A model generated the notes under the pieces. That model saw nothing but the letters and a program-made list of their open reading frames with translations. It did no database searches and had not been told where the DNA came from. Both the position numbers and the translations under genes were made by a program. 42,634 nucleotides of DNA from Gloeocapsa sp. UFS-A4-WI-NPMV-4B04 (GTDB taxonomy: Bacteria > Cyanobacteriota > Cyanobacteriia > Cyanobacteriales > Chroococcidiopsidaceae): contig JAHHHE010000019.1 in the NCBI GenBank assembly GCA_019359535.1, positions 1 through 42,634 of the forward strand, given 5' to 3'. Shown here piece after piece: positions 9,022-17,488 of this stretch; within the stretch, counting starts at the first letter, position 1, and every line of letters starts with the position of its first letter.

Positions 9022-9426
9022 ATGAAAAAGGTTGAACTCTCGGACAAATCGGATTTTAAAGATTTAAAATTATTTATCTATTTGATCCCGATTATTGGCT
9101 TTTTCCCATCACTCTGGACTCTCTATCGTCATGGCAATCAGAAACAGCCCTCTGACTCATTGCCGTACCAAGTTAGGCGACAAGTTAATACAAGTCGCCT
9201 TTCTGTCACTCTGGCCGGCTGTTGGTTACTAGGATATATTTTGCTAGGTTTTGGCGCTGAAACGTCTGAATTTTTAGCGCTGCGCCTTTTAGTGCTAAAT
9301 AGCTTGCTTACCTCTGGTTACTTTTTAGTAAGTATTTTGTTAATGATTCGCCTTGCGTCAGGCAAATCTGCCCGATTACCAGGATTTAGCGGCTTGGCTG
9401 AGCGAGTAGGCAAGCACTTATCCTGA
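9022..9426 (+). CDS. Conserved-type small integral membrane protein, unknown function
   Basis: 134 residues with a charged N-terminus (MKKVELSDKSDFKDLK) and three hydrophobic segments: FIYLIPIIGFFPSLWTL, VTLAGCWLLGYILLGF and a long VLNSLLTSGYFLVSILLMI. The ATG at 9022 is the only reasonable start. No catalytic motif is visible. It precedes an LCP-family cell-wall gene by about 320 bp; a connected envelope role is possible but unproved. Divergent from the AI-2E transporter. Confidence 0.75.
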   Translation: MKKVELSDKSDFKDLKLFIYLIPIIGFFPSLWTLYRHGNQKQPSDSLPYQVRRQVNTSRLSVTLAGCWLLGYILLGFGAETSEFLALRLLVLNSLLTSGYFLVSILLMIRLASGKSARLPGFSGLAERVGKHLS

Positions 9427-9749
9427 TGCTTTTCAGCGCTGAAGTAGTCACGGATTAGAGGCGTTGTCGATTAACCCAAAATTAAGTTGTGCCTCCAAAA
9501 GCTAGCCTCTATTCCTGCACCCTTTTTGCAGAACTCAGTTGGCTATTCTTATCTGATACAGCTAAACTCCAAAAAGCATTATCCCAATTTTCCAGCAAAT
9601 GGTAGGAGATACTGCTATATGTGGTGTGATTAGCACAAAAGCCGGAACCTCAAGTTGATAATTGAGGGTTAGCTTTTGAATGTTTATATATGTGGTTTAG
9701 TTTTAAAAATTAACCACCTTATTCAGTAAGTGTGAGGAAGTGTGTGGTA
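9427..9749. other. Intergenic region upstream of the LCP gene, with small hairpins
   Basis: A perfect 12-bp palindrome TTCAGCGCTGAA lies at 9432-9443 just after the preceding stop. Near 9650-9670 an AACCTCAA...TTGAGGGTT stem has a one-base bulge. GTGGTT (9692-9697) and AACCAC (9712-9717) flank an A/T-rich loop just upstream of the LCP start. No ORF is credible. These may be transcript ends or leader structures. Confidence 0.45.
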
Positions 9750-11147
9750 GTGCAAAAAATTTCAGATCAAAAGTCCAATTCTGCAAATGCCTTCAAATCT
9801 GTTAATACTAAGTCTACTCAAGCAAAATCTGGACGTTGGCTCTGGTTTTGTGTTGGCATGACTGGAGTGGCTATGGTATCCGCAACGGCGGGGGCGCTGC
9901 TCGCTGTTGCTTTGTCTAGTACGCCGCTAATGCAAACAAATCTCAGTGCAGAAGAACAAGCAGTATTTGGCAAAGGCGATCGCATATCTCGGACAGGTTT
10001 ACGACTGACGGAGCTAACTCGTCCAGTTAATATCTTGGTTTTAGGAGTCAAGGTTCTCACTTCAGACGTTAGTGACGCTCCGCCTGATCAAAATCTTGGC
10101 TACCACGCATTGGTAAATTCCTTTGATGGTCTCTCAGATTCTATGCTCATGCTGCGGTTTAACCCAGAAGATAAAAAGTTAAACGTACTTTCGATTCCTA
10201 GAGATACGCGCACGCTGGTAGAGGGACACGGCGTTACTAAAATTAATGCTGCTAATGCCGAAGGAGGCCCCGCCCTAAGTGCCCAATCGGTCAGTGAACT
10301 CTTAAACGGAGTGCCAGTTGATCGTTATGTCCGTATTAATGTTCAAGGCGTAGAAAAGCTAGTTGATGCTATCGGTGGCGTTACCGTTTACGTCCCCAAA
10401 GACATGAAGTACCAAGATGATAGCCAGCACTTGTACATTAATTTGAAGGCAGGCAAGCACCACTTAAATGGAAATCAAGCGCTCCAATTTCTGCGCTTTC
10501 GCTACGACGAAAATGGCGATATTGGTCGCATTCAGCGCCAACAACTGCTAATGCGCGCCGTGATGGAACAGGCGCTCAATCCTGCTATTTTACCTCGAAT
10601 GCCTAACATTCTCTCAGTAATTCAATCCCACATTGACACCAATTTGACACTTGAAGAATTAATGGCGCTGGTAAGTTTTGGAGTGCGAACGGATCGCGGC
10701 AATGTGCAAATGTTGATGTTGCCGGGTCGATTTAGTGATGCAGGCGAGTATGATGCCAGCTACTGGTTGCCAGATAGCGATCGCATTGCCACGATGATGG
10801 CTCAACATTTTAACGTTCGCTCACAAGGTTTACAAGAAGCTACCGACCCAGCTTCCTTAAGAGTGGCGATTGAAGACAGTACAGGTAGCAATCAGGCTGT
10901 CCAGTCCCTCGTTAACTCTCTTCAACAATCTGGTTATCATAACGTTTATATCGCTAAACCCTGGACTGAACCCTTAGACGTAACTCATATCGTTGCCCAG
11001 CAAGGCGATAGTGACAGCGCTCAAACGATTCGCAACGCTTTGGGATTAGGCGAAGTCCGCGTTGAGAGTACCGGGAATCTGAGTTCAGATGTCACAATTC
11101 AGCTAGGTAAAGACTGGCTAGAACGGAGCAGAGGAGCAGGGGAGTAG
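9750..11147 (+). CDS. LytR-CpsA-Psr (LCP) family glycopolymer transferase with LytR_C tail
   Basis: LCP enzymes move undecaprenyl-linked glycopolymers onto peptidoglycan; cyanobacterial members are thought to act in envelope glycan attachment. From GTG 9750 (465 residues) there is one N-terminal membrane anchor (WFCVGMTGVAMVSATAGALL), then the LCP domain: ILVLGV, DGLSDSMLML with pyrophosphate-contacting Asp, LSIPRDTRTL with the key Arg, KINAANAEGG, AIGGVTVYVPKDM and the FLRFRYDENGDIGRIQRQQ signature. A LytR_C-like domain fills about 380-460. In-frame GTGs at 9732 and 9744 are alternatives; AGGAAG at 9735-9740 best serves 9750. The last residues, RSRGAGE and the stop, are encoded by an intergenic-type GGAGCAGAGGAG repeat, so the C-terminus has probably been altered. 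Confidence 0.93.
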   Translation: MQKISDQKSNSANAFKSVNTKSTQAKSGRWLWFCVGMTGVAMVSATAGALLAVALSSTPLMQTNLSAEEQAVFGKGDRISRTGLRLTELTRPVNILVLGVKVLTSDVSDAPPDQNLGYHALVNSFDGLSDSMLMLRFNPEDKKLNVLSIPRDTRTLVEGHGVTKINAANAEGGPALSAQSVSELLNGVPVDRYVRINVQGVEKLVDAIGGVTVYVPKDMKYQDDSQHLYINLKAGKHHLNGNQALQFLRFRYDENGDIGRIQRQQLLMRAVMEQALNPAILPRMPNILSVIQSHIDTNLTLEELMALVSFGVRTDRGNVQMLMLPGRFSDAGEYDASYWLPDSDRIATMMAQHFNVRSQGLQEATDPASLRVAIEDSTGSNQAVQSLVNSLQQSGYHNVYIAKPWTEPLDVTHIVAQQGDSDSAQTIRNALGLGEVRVESTGNLSSDVTIQLGKDWLERSRGAGE

Positions 11148-11152
11148 AGGAG
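11125..11152. repeat. GGAGCAGAGGAGCAGGGGAG-type short repeat overlapping the LCP stop codon
   Basis: Purine-rich near-tandem units of GGAGCAGA/GGAGTAGA fill 11125-11152. Strings like this are normally intergenic in cyanobacteria. Here it supplies the last seven codons and the TAG stop (11145-11147) of the LCP gene. An AT palindrome with a T-run (about 11154-11174) follows and may end transcription. Confidence 0.7.
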
Positions 11153-11178
11153 AATAAATTAATTTATTTTTTTTACTT

Positions 11179-12093
11179 CTAGCTAGCTGCTGATTGCTGC
11201 AATATCCATTCTTGTAAAATCGGGTTAACTACCTCTGGTGCTTCATCTTGCGGACAATGCCCAATACCTTCTAGAGGAATAAACTTTTGCACACAGGGAA
11301 ATTTAGCTAACTCGCGTCCCAGTGCAACTGGCTCCCAACGATCAGCAGTTCCCCATAACATCATCGCGGGGCAACGTAAAACAGCAAGTAAGTCTTCTGG
11401 TAACGGGCCTTGGGAATAAGCTGTAAACGCGACAAACACGGCCATCGCACCCGGATCACGCGCCGGAGCCAAAAGTATATCTACTAACTCGTCTGTCACC
11501 GCTTCAGGATGAGCGTAAGCTTGTTGGAGAATTTTCCGTATTGTTTTCGGCTTGGCGAGTTGATTAAAGAAAAATTGACTAATTGGCTTAAAAGATAACA
11601 AGCGTTGGACAAGGGGCGTTCCAAAGCGTCGATACCAAGGTAAATTCCCCCGTTTGCGATCATGTAGTAGCCGTAGAGAACAGTTAAGCAGCGCAACACT
11701 CAAAGCGATATCTGGTGAATCTACTGCCGCTTGCATGACGGCGATACAACCAATCGAGTTACCAATTAAATGCGCTGGTTCCCCAACAACCTCTCGACAA
11801 AAATCAGCAATTTGCTGTCCCCAGGTTTCAAACGAATACTGAATTTGTTCACCCGGTTTCAACTCGCCAGGAGCGGGTTTGGCTGAATTGCCAAAACCAA
11901 TTAAGTCAATCGCATAAACACGGGCATTTTGCGCCAAGGCGGGAATATTCTTGCTCCAATGCCACCAAGAAGCTCCAAAACCATGCACAAGGACAACGGC
12001 TGGTCCCTCATCGCCTTGAGCTTGGTAGCAGATGGGGAATCCTTGCCAAGTCCAGGTTTTCGTTGTTGTGGTTGATAGGGTAGAAGTAGACAT
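11179..12093 (-). CDS. Alpha/beta-fold hydrolase
   Basis: 304 residues with a complete alpha/beta-hydrolase set: oxyanion segment VLVHGFGASWWHW (about 34-46), nucleophile Ser in LIGNSIGCIAVM, catalytic Asp in WGTADRWEP and His in GIGHCPQDEAPE. Cyanobacteria and chloroplasts have related hydrolases acting on chlorophyll phytol esters or other lipids; the GNSIG nucleophile elbow resembles the GNSLG of that group, but I cannot assign a substrate. There is no signal peptide, so it is probably cytoplasmic or associated with membranes through its hydrophobic cap. The ATG at 12093 gives MSTSTLSTTTTKTWTWQG. It converges on the LCP gene with 31 bp between stops. Confidence 0.92.
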   Translation of the reverse strand: MSTSTLSTTTTKTWTWQGFPICYQAQGDEGPAVVLVHGFGASWWHWSKNIPALAQNARVYAIDLIGFGNSAKPAPGELKPGEQIQYSFETWGQQIADFCREVVGEPAHLIGNSIGCIAVMQAAVDSPDIALSVALLNCSLRLLHDRKRGNLPWYRRFGTPLVQRLLSFKPISQFFFNQLAKPKTIRKILQQAYAHPEAVTDELVDILLAPARDPGAMAVFVAFTAYSQGPLPEDLLAVLRCPAMMLWGTADRWEPVALGRELAKFPCVQKFIPLEGIGHCPQDEAPEVVNPILQEWILQQSAAS

Positions 12094-12264
12094 TATGAAA
12101 ATACTGATTAGGAAAAGGTAGGCAAAGCGAGAAGGCTGTCATCAGCTTCACTTTTATTATTGTGACAAAACTTCACATTCTGTTGATTGAGATAGTGCAG
12201 TTAGAGTGAGGAGTATGTAAGGATCAAGAGTCGCAACTTTCTTAATTCAATAGCTATTTTTTTT

Positions 12265-13182
12265 ATGCTGGCACAAATTTCTACTCCTGTTCTGCCATTT
12301 CTTGGCTCCGATGTAGCGGCAAATTACGATGCTGCACAGGTGGTCATCTTACCGATTCCCTACGAGGCAACGACTACTTATCGTCGTGGCTGTGAAAATG
12401 GCCCAGATGCAATTATAGAAGCCTCGCAACAGGTGGAATACTACGATGAGGAGTTAGATTGGGAAACTTGCCGCGATATTGGAATTTATACAAGTCCTGC
12501 GATCGCAGATACTCGTAATGGTAGCCCTGTCTCAGCTCAGCAGATGCTCCAAGTTACCCAAGAAACAGTATCTAAGTTGATTGCTGACGGAAAATTTGCG
12601 ATCGCGTTAGGCGGCGAACATAGCATTACTACTGGCGTTGTCGAAGCCTACCGCCAAGCTTACCCAGATGAGGCTTTCACAGTAATTCAAATTGACGCTC
12701 ACGGCGATTTGCGCCACGAATACGAAGGCTCAATCCACAACCACGCTTGTGTGATGCGACGAATTGTAGATATGAATTTGCCCACCGTCCAAATTGGTAT
12801 TCGTGCTATTTGTAAAGAAGAAGCAGATTTGATTAAAGAGAAAAATCTAACGGTATTTCGAGCACGGGAGATTGCGATCCAGCCGGATTGGATTGAAAAA
12901 GCGATCGCTGCGATCCCCACTCAAAAAGTATTTCTCACCATTGATTTAGACGGAATTGATCCCACTTTAATTCCTGGCGTTGGCACTCCAGAACCAGGCG
13001 GTTTAACTTGGTATGGGGTGATTACATTTTTGCGCCGCGTGTTTGAATCTCACCAAGTAATCGGCTGCGACGTAATGGAATTAGCACCAGTGGAAGATTC
13101 TGTAGTTTCTGAATTTACAGCAGCAAAATTGGTTTATAAACTCATTGGTTATCAAGCAATGCAAGAGGGGCGCTTAGGTTAA
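12265..13182 (+). CDS. speB: Agmatinase (ureohydrolase family)
   Basis: The family cleaves agmatine to putrescine and urea (or a related guanidino substrate) with two Mn ions. All metal motifs are present in this 305-residue protein: GGEHSIT (first His), IDAHGDLR (Asp-x-His-x-Asp), HNHACVMR (substrate-loop His) and TIDLDGIDP (two Asp), then GTPEPGGLTWYG and the C-terminal ELAPVED. The GGEHS and PEPGG motifs favour agmatinase over arginase. Some cyanobacterial members have turned out to act on other guanidino compounds, so the substrate is known only by family. It is a single gene followed by a hairpin repeat, then pyrH in the same direction 159 bp on. Confidence 0.93.
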   Translation: MLAQISTPVLPFLGSDVAANYDAAQVVILPIPYEATTTYRRGCENGPDAIIEASQQVEYYDEELDWETCRDIGIYTSPAIADTRNGSPVSAQQMLQVTQETVSKLIADGKFAIALGGEHSITTGVVEAYRQAYPDEAFTVIQIDAHGDLRHEYEGSIHNHACVMRRIVDMNLPTVQIGIRAICKEEADLIKEKNLTVFRAREIAIQPDWIEKAIAAIPTQKVFLTIDLDGIDPTLIPGVGTPEPGGLTWYGVITFLRRVFESHQVIGCDVMELAPVEDSVVSEFTAAKLVYKLIGYQAMQEGRLG

Positions 13183-13186
13183 GGAG

Positions 13187-13238
13187 TAGTTTTGAGTTAT
13201 GAAAAGGAGAAGTTTTTTAACATTCAAAACTCATAGCT
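13187..13238. repeat. Dispersed hairpin repeat after speB (copy related to 16310-16348)
   Basis: AGTTTTGAG (13187-13195) can pair with TTCAAAACT (13223-13231) with one G-U, enclosing a 27-nt loop. The right arm continues CATAGCT, giving on the minus strand AGCTATGAGTTTTGA, the same word that starts the hairpin after the reductase gene. It may end the speB transcript. Confidence 0.5.
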
Positions 13239-13341
13239 GTGAACGAAGTGAGCCTGACCTTTTTTTTGTAAATAGAGACAGACAACCCCTGTACTGCTAT
13301 CTTAAATTGGAGGCAATTACAACTGAATTATTTTTAGATGC

Positions 13342-14070
13342 ATGGCTATACCTTACAGGCGGATTTTACTTAAACTAAGCGGTGAAGCCTTAATGGGCAA
13401 CCTGGGCTATGGCATTGATCCCGCAGTTGTTCAAGAAATTGCAGATGAAGTGGCAGAGATCATAGCCAGTGGCGTTCAAGTCGCTATTGTAGTAGGTGGT
13501 GGCAATATCTTTCGCGGTGTCAAAGCATCGGCAGCTGGCATGGATCGGGCAACTGCTGACTATATCGGTATGATTGCTACAGTGATGAATGCTCTAACGC
13601 TGCAAGATTGCCTAGAGCGAATTGAGGTGCAAACGCGGGTACAAACAGCGATCGCCATGCAAGAAGTCGCAGAACCATATATCCGGCGGCGTGCTATTCG
13701 CCACTTAGAAAAAGGACGAGTAGTAATTTTTGGTGCTGGTTCTGGTAATCCCTTCTTTACAACGGACACAACAGCGGCTCTAAGAGCTGCTGAAATTGAT
13801 GCTGAGGTCATTTTTAAAGCGACTAAGGTAGACGGGGTTTATGATGCCGATCCGCATTTGAATCCGCAAGCAAAACGCTTTCAAAGCCTTACATACGGTC
13901 ATGTTCTGGCTCAAGACTTGCGGGTGATGGATAGTACCGCGATCGCTTTGTGTAAAGAAAATAATATCCCAATTCTTGTATTTGACCTCTCGGTGCGAGG
14001 TAATATCCGCCGAGCGGTAATGGGAGAAGCAATAGGAACTCTTGTAGGAGGTTTTTGTGAAATTAGCTGA
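13342..14070 (+). CDS. pyrH: Uridylate (UMP) kinase
   Basis: Hexameric bacterial UMP kinase, which makes UDP from UMP and is regulated by GTP and UTP. The 242-residue length is standard. The amino-acid-kinase fold shows the N-terminal phosphate loop [14 protein letters not shown], the glycine-rich [11 protein letters not shown], the UMP-contact [17 protein letters not shown], the [19 protein letters not shown] triphosphate region and [11 protein letters not shown]. The ATG at 13342 gives the usual [14 protein letters not shown] start. It overlaps frr by 14 bp, the widespread pyrH-frr operon order. Confidence 0.98.
   Translation: MAIPYRRILLKLSGEALMGNLGYGIDPAVVQEIADEVAEIIASGVQVAIVVGGGNIFRGVKASAAGMDRATADYIGMIATVMNALTLQDCLERIEVQTRVQTAIAMQEVAEPYIRRRAIRHLEKGRVVIFGAGSGNPFFTTDTTAALRAAEIDAEVIFKATKVDGVYDADPHLNPQAKRFQSLTYGHVLAQDLRVMDSTAIALCKENNIPILVFDLSVRGNIRRAVMGEAIGTLVGGFCEIS
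14046..14051 (+). promoter_or_regulatory. Ribosome binding site that fixes the frr GTG start
   Basis: A perfect AGGAGG sits inside the end of pyrH, five bases before the GTG at 14057. It supports the 14-bp overlap of the two genes and translational coupling. Confidence 0.85.
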
Positions 14071-14605
14071 AGCTGAGACTAATATGCAGAAGACCGTTGA
14101 AGCAACTCAACGATCTTTCAACACGATCCGTACTGGGCGCGCTAATGCGACTCTACTTGATCGAGTGATGGTGGAATACTATGGTTCCCCTACACCACTT
14201 AAATCATTAGCGAATATTAATACACCCGATTCAAGTACGATCACAATTCAACCGTATGACCGTAACAGCTTGAACTTGATTGAAAAGGCAATTTCTTTGT
14301 CAGATGTAGGAGTAACCCCAAACAATGACGGTTCGGTAATTCGGTTGAATATTCCTCCTTTAACAAGCGATCGCCGTAAAGAATTTGTCAAACTTGCTGC
14401 TAAGTACGCTGAAGAAGGACGAATTGGGATTCGTAACATCCGCCGCGAGGCTATTGATACGATTCGCAAGCAAGAAAAAAATAGCGAAGTTTCTGAGGAT
14501 GAAGCACAAGATCAGCAGGATAATTTGCAAAAACTGACTAACAAATACACTGCCAGAATTGACGAGTTGCTAGCGGAGAAAGAAAAAGAAATTACAACTG
14601 TTTAA
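14057..14605 (+). CDS. frr: Ribosome recycling factor
   Basis: RRF splits post-termination ribosomes together with EF-G. The product is 182 residues with a GTG start that overlaps pyrH. Family landmarks are present: the conserved [15 protein letters not shown] helix, [16 protein letters not shown], the domain-II region including TITIQPYD and [18 protein letters not shown], and the C-terminal long helix with [14 protein letters not shown] and the final [19 protein letters not shown]. The start chosen ([10 protein letters not shown]) is the standard one in cyanobacteria, where the initiator is read as Met. Confidence 0.98.
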   Translation: MKLAEAETNMQKTVEATQRSFNTIRTGRANATLLDRVMVEYYGSPTPLKSLANINTPDSSTITIQPYDRNSLNLIEKAISLSDVGVTPNNDGSVIRLNIPPLTSDRRKEFVKLAAKYAEEGRIGIRNIRREAIDTIRKQEKNSEVSEDEAQDQQDNLQKLTNKYTARIDELLAEKEKEITTV

Positions 14606-15170
14606 GATTGAAGATAAGATAAATAAAGTTCAAGCGAGTACAGTCAATTAAACAAACAGCTAAGTACACCAATCATTTGATGGCAGTCACACTCTAATTT
14701 CAACTAAAGTATTTAGTAAGCTGTGAAGCATTTAAAAAAGCTAGTATAGACCGCTTGTTTAAATACGTAACTTAAATATGCGATCGCTTAAAAGTAAAAA
14801 CATAATTCAGGAATTTACTGCTACTAGCAAATAATTTAAATAACTTGATCAGCGCTAGTACCTACTGGTAGACTTAAGGGTTTTATAGAAATAACGACTA
14901 TATGCAGATTGCCATCAAATAATTTCAATATTTAGGACTTAGAAAAACACAAAAATATTATTTTTACTAATTATATATAATCAAAGGTTATAAATAGGAA
15001 GAAAGACTTTATTTGAAAAATTTATAGTCTTGTTACATAGGAATATTTAGGAAAACAGATAATATAAATCAAACCATAGTAAGTTTTCGCTCAAAAAATG
15101 GGCAAAATTAGTTAAAGTCTTTTCAGACTTATATGTTTGAGTAAAAATTTAGGGGCAAAAATTTAAGCTT
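14606..15170. other. AT-rich 565-bp region upstream of the reductase gene
   Basis: No credible ORF. One HIP1 octamer occurs near 14781. A TATAAT at 14976-14981 could be a -10 box, but I see no matching TTGACA, so the promoter call is weak. AAGTC/GACTT form a small stem at about 15115-15130, shortly before the gene. The long untranslated leader implied here may be regulatory. Confidence 0.4.
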
Positions 15171-16304
15171 ATGTATGATTGCATCATTGTCGGCGCAGGC
15201 CCAGCAGGTGGAACAGCAGCCTATCATTTAGCCAAACGGGGGCGTTCGGTTTTAGTTGTGGAAAAAGAATCACTACCAAGGTATAAGCCTTGTGGTGGTG
15301 GTGTATCACCCGCGATCGCCAAATGGTTTGATTTTGATTTTTCTCCAGCCATTTCTACCAAAGTGGACACAATTCGCTTTACCTGGAAAATGGGCGATCC
15401 CGTACAAGCCCCACTAAAAACACCGGAACCAATGTGGATGGTAAGGCGGGACGTTTTTGATCATTTTTTGATTCAGCAGGCACAGAAACAAGGCGCTGAA
15501 CTTAAGGATAATACTGAAGTTAAAAGTATCGAATTTAAAAGCGATCATTGGCAGGTGAATACGGCAAATGGTTCAGTTGATGGTCGTTACATAATTGCCG
15601 CCGATGGCGCTAAAGGCCCGATGGCAAAATTGTTAGGCTTTAAAGAACGCCAGCGGCGTTTGGGTGGAGCGTTAGAAGCGGAAGCACCTGCAAATGTGAA
15701 AAATAGTAATATTGCCCACTTTGAGTTTGGCATGGTCAAAAATGGCTATATTTGGAACTTCCCCAAAGCTGATGGTTATTCAATTGGCATTGGGACATTC
15801 CGGGGTGGCGAAGGGCAAGATTTTAAGAAAATTTTGAGCGAGTACGGTACGCTGTTTGGGATAGATATCAAAACTAGCAAGCAGTACGGTCATCCACTTT
15901 GTCTGTGGGATGGTAATCAAAGGCTGCATACTCAAAATGCGCTTTTGGCGGGGGAAGCAGCTTGTGTCGTCGATCCGATGACAGCAGAAGGAATTCGTCC
16001 TTCTATTTTTAGTGCGGTAAAAGCAGCTGAGGCTATCGATCGGGCGATCGCAGGCGATCGCAATGCCCTAGAAAAATATACCCAAGCGATCGCTGAAGAA
16101 TGGGGTTCCGATATGGTGTGGGCGCAGCGTTTAGCAGGAGTGTTCTATCGCCTTCCTGGCGTTGGCTACAAAGTTGGTGTTAAGCGTCCTTCTGCTACTC
16201 AGCGTATGGGTCAGATTCTCTGTGGCGAAATGAAGTATGGCGATGTTGCTGGCCGCGCCCTTAAGCGTCTCAGTGGCAGCTTATTACCTGGTATGGGTGG
16301 CTAA
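15171..16304 (+). CDS. Geranylgeranyl-reductase-family FAD-dependent oxidoreductase
   Basis: A 377-residue flavoprotein of the ChlP/GGR family, which reduces isoprenoid chains such as the geranylgeranyl tail of chlorophyll, tocopherol or archaeal-type lipids. The N-terminal Rossmann motif IIVGAGPAGGTAAYHLAKRG and VVEKE tail bind FAD; the KPCGGGVSP segment is the conserved family cysteine-glycine loop; GRYIIAADGAKG and LLAGEAACVVDPMTAEGI are the second and third FAD motifs. It is shorter than the main chlorophyll enzyme ChlP (about 400 residues), so it is likely a paralogue with a different isoprenoid substrate. It follows pyrH-frr in the same direction and ends in a hairpin. Confidence 0.9.
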   Translation: MYDCIIVGAGPAGGTAAYHLAKRGRSVLVVEKESLPRYKPCGGGVSPAIAKWFDFDFSPAISTKVDTIRFTWKMGDPVQAPLKTPEPMWMVRRDVFDHFLIQQAQKQGAELKDNTEVKSIEFKSDHWQVNTANGSVDGRYIIAADGAKGPMAKLLGFKERQRRLGGALEAEAPANVKNSNIAHFEFGMVKNGYIWNFPKADGYSIGIGTFRGGEGQDFKKILSEYGTLFGIDIKTSKQYGHPLCLWDGNQRLHTQNALLAGEAACVVDPMTAEGIRPSIFSAVKAAEAIDRAIAGDRNALEKYTQAIAEEWGSDMVWAQRLAGVFYRLPGVGYKVGVKRPSATQRMGQILCGEMKYGDVAGRALKRLSGSLLPGMGG

Positions 16305-16309
16305 AAATA

Positions 16310-16348
16310 GCTATGAGTTTTGAGTTACTTTAATTCAAAGCTCATAAC
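16310..16348 (+). terminator. Long imperfect hairpin after the reductase gene
   Basis: Left arm GCTATGAGTTTTGAGTT (16310-16326) pairs with AATTCAAAGCTCATAAC (16332-16348) at 16 of 17 positions (14 Watson-Crick pairs and two G-U), with one C-A mismatch and a 5-nt loop, 6 bp after the stop. It shares its left-arm word with the hairpin at 13187-13238. Likely a terminator formed by a dispersed repeat. Confidence 0.65.
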
Positions 16349-16824
16349 TTACAATCGCAGAATTTCTTAAATAGCAATTTAGTAAATTCACCTCTAAAAG
16401 TGCGAACCTTTATAGGCAAGCCCACGCAGGACGCATCCCGCTTTTAGCCAATCGCTAGTTTTTTACTTTGTGCTTCTACTCTCCTTCGCCCGTAACTCCT
16501 ACTGTGTGAGCGGCCTAAGTTACCCTTGTCTTCCTTCACTTACTAAATTACTATTTGACTATCAATTATTTTGAGATAAACTGTAGGTATTATCATAATC
16601 GCTGTATTTATATAAATTTTAAATTTATTAACTTTGGCTATTAAAAATATAAGTTACAGTAAACTAAAAAACTGGCTAATATTTAGTAAAAATATGGGTT
16701 TAAATTCGTAGAATCAGCATTAATTTAAAGATTTTTTAAAGATATCGTAAAGTTAGTTTCAAACCTTAAAAATTGGAGTTTTAATTGCCTAAAATTTAAA
16801 CTGTACCTCCAAAACTGTTTACTT

Positions 16825-16945
16825 GGTATTATTTCCATATCCTTGCAAGGATTCGCAAAAAGATAAGTTCTGGAGCGAGAGGAAATAGGATTAAAGTATT
16901 TCCAGTTATTAATTTAAGTGCCATGTATATTTTGGAAATAATACC
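16825..16945. repeat. Perfect 13-bp inverted repeat, 95 bp apart
   Basis: GGTATTATTTCCA at 16825-16837 is exactly the reverse complement of TGGAAATAATACC at 16933-16945. The segment between contains CCTTGCAAGG, itself a palindrome. No target duplication is obvious, so a miniature mobile element is only one option. Confidence 0.6.
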
Positions 16946-17209
16946 TCAAGACTATCACACGGTAACTACTTGCAAAAACTTCTAACTATGAAATTCCCTC
17001 ATATTTTTTTAAGTACCCAGGAAACGCTTATTTAGCTATTTAAATAACTGCGTATACTAAAATACTGTACAATGCTACTATTTTCTAAATTTTAAATACT
17101 GATGATGACAGCAAAACTTATTTAGTGATGCACCCTACACTTAGAAATAATAATTGTAACCCTGGCTACACCCAATTAGTTATTGCACTTAGCTACTTCA
17201 GAGTAAGTT

Positions 17210-17223
17210 GTAAGAAGTCATAC
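17210..17223 (+). promoter_or_regulatory. Candidate NtcA-type box (GTA-N8-TAC)
   Basis: GTAAGAAGTCATAC fits the palindromic consensus of NtcA, the cyanobacterial global nitrogen regulator. A TAN3T box (TAACTT, 17251-17256) lies 27 nt downstream; activated promoters usually have 20-24. The exporter starts at 17489. Such 6-base matches occur by chance about once in 4 kb, so support is weak. Confidence 0.25.
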
Positions 17224-17488
17224 TAAGTAAAGTAATTTTATTACGGAGGTTAACTTTGATACTTTTTAAAGTTTATTGTGGATGCGATAGTTGAAGTGGC
17301 GAATAACTCCACTAGAGATATTTCCAATAACTATGTAATTACTGATGGTAGTATCTACTCATATTTGGTACTTCCAAGACCAAGGGATAATATATTACAA
17401 TTGTTATTTTAAGTGAGGGCTAACAGTGTAGTCTAAAGCAACTTGAAGTTTTTACTGTTTATTACACGATTACTTAATACAAATACTC

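Larger units (their letters stand above)
16349..17488. other. 1.1-kb gene-free AT-rich region upstream of the glycan cluster
   Basis: Neither strand has a credible gene. The first 170 bp are more GC-rich and patchy, with fragments such as ACGCAGGACGCATCCCGC that look like intergenic repeat debris. The rest is strongly AT-rich, with a 13-bp inverted repeat (16825-16945) and a GTA-N8-TAC box (17210-17223). It probably carries the promoter of the ABC exporter operon. A small RNA cannot be excluded. Confidence 0.5.

Noticed and set aside
16825..16945. Miniature transposable element
   Set aside because: There is a 13-bp inverted repeat but no visible target duplication or related copy in the window, so it is listed only as an inverted repeat.
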